A stretch of 64,000 nt of DNA from Crocodylus rhombifer (lineage: Eukaryota; Chordata; Crocodylia; Crocodylidae): assembly GCA_038503035.1 (NCBI GenBank), contig JAVSML010000048.1, positions 560,541 through 624,540 on the forward strand, in the 5' to 3' direction. Below are positions 60,980 to 64,000 of the stretch, in pieces. The translations under genes were made by a program, and so were the position numbers. Positions within the stretch are counted from its first letter, which is position 1; each line of letters opens with the position of its first letter. The notes beneath the pieces were generated by a model. That model was given only the letters and a program-made list of their open reading frames with translations. It was not told where the DNA came from and made no database searches.

Positions 60980-61720
60980 TTGAAAGAAACCTCATCCTCT
61001 TGATCTGGTGGTCTATAGCAGACACCCACCCCAACATCACCCTTGTTGCTCTCCCCTCTGACCCTAACTCAGTGACTTTCAACAGGCCTCCATTTCCCAG
61101 GCTGCCACCCGACCCAGCCCTGCTGCCTGGGTACCCTAGCCTGTCCGCCCCACACCTACCACCAGGGGCAGGACATGGATGGGTTGGGTGGGGCCACGGC
61201 CGGGAGCAAGACAAGTGGGCAGGGTCAGGGAGACCCTGGGCTCTTGGGGGGCAGGCCTTGGATGCCTGCACTCCCCTGTGATGACAGCAGCTTCCATGGG
61301 CAGGAGTGCGCAAGGGAGCAGGTCACGGCGCTGCCACAGCCCCGCACCGTCATCACCCTGGGATCCCAGCCCTGGAGCAGCTCCCTGCCCAGTGCATGCC
61401 CTCCCTGCATGGCTCTTGCCGAGAGCCATTTGGGCAGAGGTTGCTGGGAAATGAAGTCTGTCATTTTGGCTATTCATCCATGACAGTATTGCAGTCACAC
61501 GAGCTATCCCACCAAGTCTCTGTTATTCCAGCCACGTCATAGTTCTGGGACTGCGAGGACTTCTTCCAATTCTACCTGCTTGTTTCTTGGGCTCTGTGCA
61601 TGTGTGTACAGACATCCGAGGTAACTAGCCGATTGCCCTACTTTCTCAGGGAGAATAAAAAGGCCTTCCCTGTAGTCCCTTCCTGCTAGCTATTGTTTCT
61701 CTTCCCCAAACAAATAACGC
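60980..61720 (-). mobile_element. CR1 LINE endonuclease region, antisense, interrupted
   Basis: The minus strand gives two pieces of the apurinic-type endonuclease: GVCYRPPDQEDEV (about 60990-61030) and NYDVAGITETWWDSS (61494-61544), with stops after it. These belong with the RT copy at 59480-60965, with a deletion between them. The piece at about 61075-61455 is GC-rich, resembles the hAT-like element at 33758-34541 and is probably a separate insertion. Confidence 0.75.
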
Positions 61721-62979
61721 TAGATTATCACCCTATAAAACTATTTGTTACAAGAATGACTTTTTAGAGTGTTTATATGGTCCAATACCACACAACTTTT
61801 TTGATTTGACTTCTTCAAGAAGAAACTATTTCTTTCCAACAAAATCTGGTCAGTTCACTTCTTTGCATCAGAGCTGCTTGGATGCCTAATACAGGCAGAT
61901 CCAGGTTTCTGTGTTGGATTGGATATCTTGCATGTCTTGTTGTGATGTATTTGTTATATTGACATCACCATCTTGATCTGTTGCCATAGTTTTTAGCTCT
62001 TCTTCACAATGCTGATGTTCTCTCTGCAGCCCATATGGAATTATGCACGGTACATTTGGTTTCTCAATTGCAATTTTTTTCAACTGCCTTCTCCATCCTG
62101 CTACCATACCTTTCTTTTTTTTCCTTCTGATTGCTTGCTAACTTAATCTCAAGTTGTCAGCACTGGTACATATTAAAGTTAGAGGTAGAAAATATTCTCT
62201 TGAAGCTGGGTCACTTGATGTTTAAGTCAACTTAATTGCGTGATATCAACTTTACTCCCTTCACATGTTGTGTTGATGTCCAGTGCATCATTGGTCTTTG
62301 TGACTGGGTTGCATGTATAATTAAAGATCTGTCAGCAGTTTGGGATTTATGTATTCGGCAAAAAATAATTCCTTGTAGTCTGAAAAGTTATTTTTAGGTC
62401 TAAAACTGGAAGTAATTTAATGAGTGAAAATAAAATCCAAATTTTCACTAAAAAGTAATTGTATACTTTTTAAAAAACCAACAAAGTGAGATTTGATTTT
62501 GTGAATAAGATATAATACAAACAACTTCTTATGAAGTGCTGGGTGAAGTTCAGCAACATTAGAAATGCACTGTTGTCCAGTTAGAAAAATTAAATGTGTT
62601 TGAATATCAAGATCTTGATTTCCACCTGAGTGGAGGTGGAGGACTCCTTTGAATGAAAATATGGACTTTCTGAGCATTGCTCGCAGAACTGTATGGTTGT
62701 GGGCTGTTATCTGACACCAGTCGATAACAGGAGAGTGCCCATTGCCAGAGTTCAAAAGGGAGCGAGACTCTAAAAAACACATTGCTGTATCTTTTCATAT
62801 TGTCTCTTGATTTTGGGAACTCTCCCAGCCAACTCCCAGTGAGCCTGTGCAATAATTAGTGTTGCCAGATGTACCCAATTTATGAAGGCTTCCTGGCTGC
62901 CTGATTCATGTGGAGCTTTCCAGCTTCTCTTCCCAAATTTTTAACCCATTTATCCCAGCAAGGTGGTATGACCCCTGCT

Positions 62980-63290
62980 GCACTTGAAGTTGAGTGGCTC
63001 TGAGAGCTGTTTTAATTAAAGTGTTTGGAGTGTCTCGTATATCAACCTACCCATGCTGAAAAATGACAGCGGGGGCTCTTCAGTTAAAGTCCGTCAAACG
63101 AACTGTAGTTAAAACACCCCTGCCTCCATTTGCCAGTTTGGGAATGCTGATACACGAGACACTAGCGTCTGCTGGAACTGGGTAATTGCCACGGTCCAGC
63201 AGACTCGATTAATCAGGTCTGCTCCAATGTGTTGTAATTACAGTGTGTCGAAGCAGCCTCATTGCTCATGTATAGGAACACCTGTCGGCT
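62980..63290. repeat. Dispersed foldback repeat, family A copy 2
   Basis: Second copy of the 36590-36922 repeat. The internal inverted repeat is kept (gtgtctcgtatatcaac near 63030 with gctgatacacgagacac near 63147) although the arms differ in sequence from copy 1. Confidence 0.6.
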
Positions 63291-64000
63291 CTGGGGTAGC
63301 TGATATAGAGGGGAGTGGGGGTTAAAGTGGCCAAGTCTAGAGCCAGTTCTCTGTAAATATATCTGACCTTAGTGTGGAGGTGGCCTGATGGCTTTTTCTA
63401 GACTCCCCATGTGCTGCCTTTCCCAGTATTCCACGTGAGCTGGAAGGACAGTGCCATGACGTCTGTCTGTGGTTAAGTGGGGTCTTTGCTCAGGTGCGGG
63501 CAGAGTTTTCTGGTGCTGATGTTGAAGTGTTGTGGGTGGAGTAAGTTTTCTGGTTATTATGATTGTACGGAAACGCTTGAAAAATAGGACCGTAGTACAT
63601 CCAGTAGCACTGCTGAGTATTCAAGTTGTCCAGTATTTTCCATTGTAAACGCCTTTTTATGGCTGTTGATGACTGCCAAACTTGAACCATATCTACTGAA
63701 ATTATCCATGCAGGCCATGTCCCCCAGACAGACTTCTTTTTTGGGGGGAAAAAATATCCAAAACAGTTCAGAACTTTGTAAGAATGAGGCCAGGGGAAAA
63801 TACGTTGTGTTTTGTCCATGTCAAAATTTGGGGGAGATTTTTTTGAAATGCACACAGACGTGGCTCTTGTGCCATATTACAGCTCAACATCAGGGATAGA
63901 ATCTAGTTCTCTAGGGAGATATTCAATTCCTTTAACCTCAGGAGCTCTCCTCCCCCTTTCTCCAGTCCCCCTTCCTCCCTCGCTGTTTCCCCATCCAGCT

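Larger units (their letters stand above)
43195..64000 (+). other. COL23A1: COL23A1 intron 2 (continues past the window)
   Basis: After the phase-1 donor gtatgt, no Gly-X-Y exon is visible to the window end. Intron 2 is known to be very large in mammals, so this is expected. Repeats inside are listed separately. Stretches such as 43200-44700, 48400-51900, 53100-55000 and 57200-59400 show nothing else I can support. Confidence 0.6.

Noticed and set aside
43195..64000. Additional COL23A1 collagenous exons
   Set aside because: No short Gly-X-Y exon with GT-AG borders was seen. Pro/Gly-rich frames near 49800-50070 and 61000-61480 lack a regular glycine every third residue.
1..64000. CRISPR arrays, operons, prophage or bacterial-type defence systems
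   Set aside because: The window is vertebrate nuclear DNA with spliced genes; no regularly spaced repeats or bacterial genes are present.

Overview
This is vertebrate nuclear DNA: large introns with GT-AG boundaries, CpG-island promoters, microsatellites and interspersed repeats. The dominant repeats are CR1-type LINEs (five copies or fragments), hAT-like non-autonomous DNA transposons with short terminal inverted repeats and 8-bp target duplications, MIR/CORE-SINE relics and one probable solo LTR. No Alu or L1 was seen. That mix, with long AT-rich introns, points to a non-avian sauropsid. I favour a crocodilian over a turtle, but this is an inference from repeat style only. A 100-N assembly gap lies at 25841-25940.

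Layout. Positions 1 to about 8150 hold no recognisable coding exon. Their right end looks like the polyadenylated 3' end of a plus-strand transcript whose coding part lies to the left. ADAMTS2 is a guess from mammalian gene order. About 8150-14600 is intergenic, with a (TG)n tract, a MIR, a ~965-bp solo LTR and a CR1 fragment. A CpG island with Sp1-, CTCF-, CRE- and YY1-like sites (about 14700-15180) starts CLK4. CLK4 is complete on the plus strand: one non-coding exon and 12 coding exons from 18233 to 29488, encoding a 478-residue LAMMER dual-specificity kinase. Its 3' end is near 29700. About 5 kb further on, a second very GC-rich CpG island contains exon 1 of COL23A1 (35283-35468). Exon 2 is at 43125-43194. 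The rest of the window, to 64000, appears to be COL23A1 intron 2.

CLK4 next to COL23A1, in the same orientation, matches mammalian gene order and supports both identifications. The genes are functionally unrelated: CLK4 phosphorylates SR splicing factors in the nucleus, and COL23A1 is a type II transmembrane collagen.

The best biological signal is the splice architecture around CLK4 exon 4. This 91-nt exon has a weak acceptor and a very weak donor. Skipping it puts a stop codon seven triplets into exon 5, and retaining intron 3 puts a stop two triplets past exon 3. This matches the autoregulatory splicing known in CLK-family kinases. I found no evidence of a wholly new system. Other observations are transposon structures (nested CR1/hAT, foldback palindromes, repeat families present twice) and an unusually short cytoplasmic tail predicted for COL23A1.
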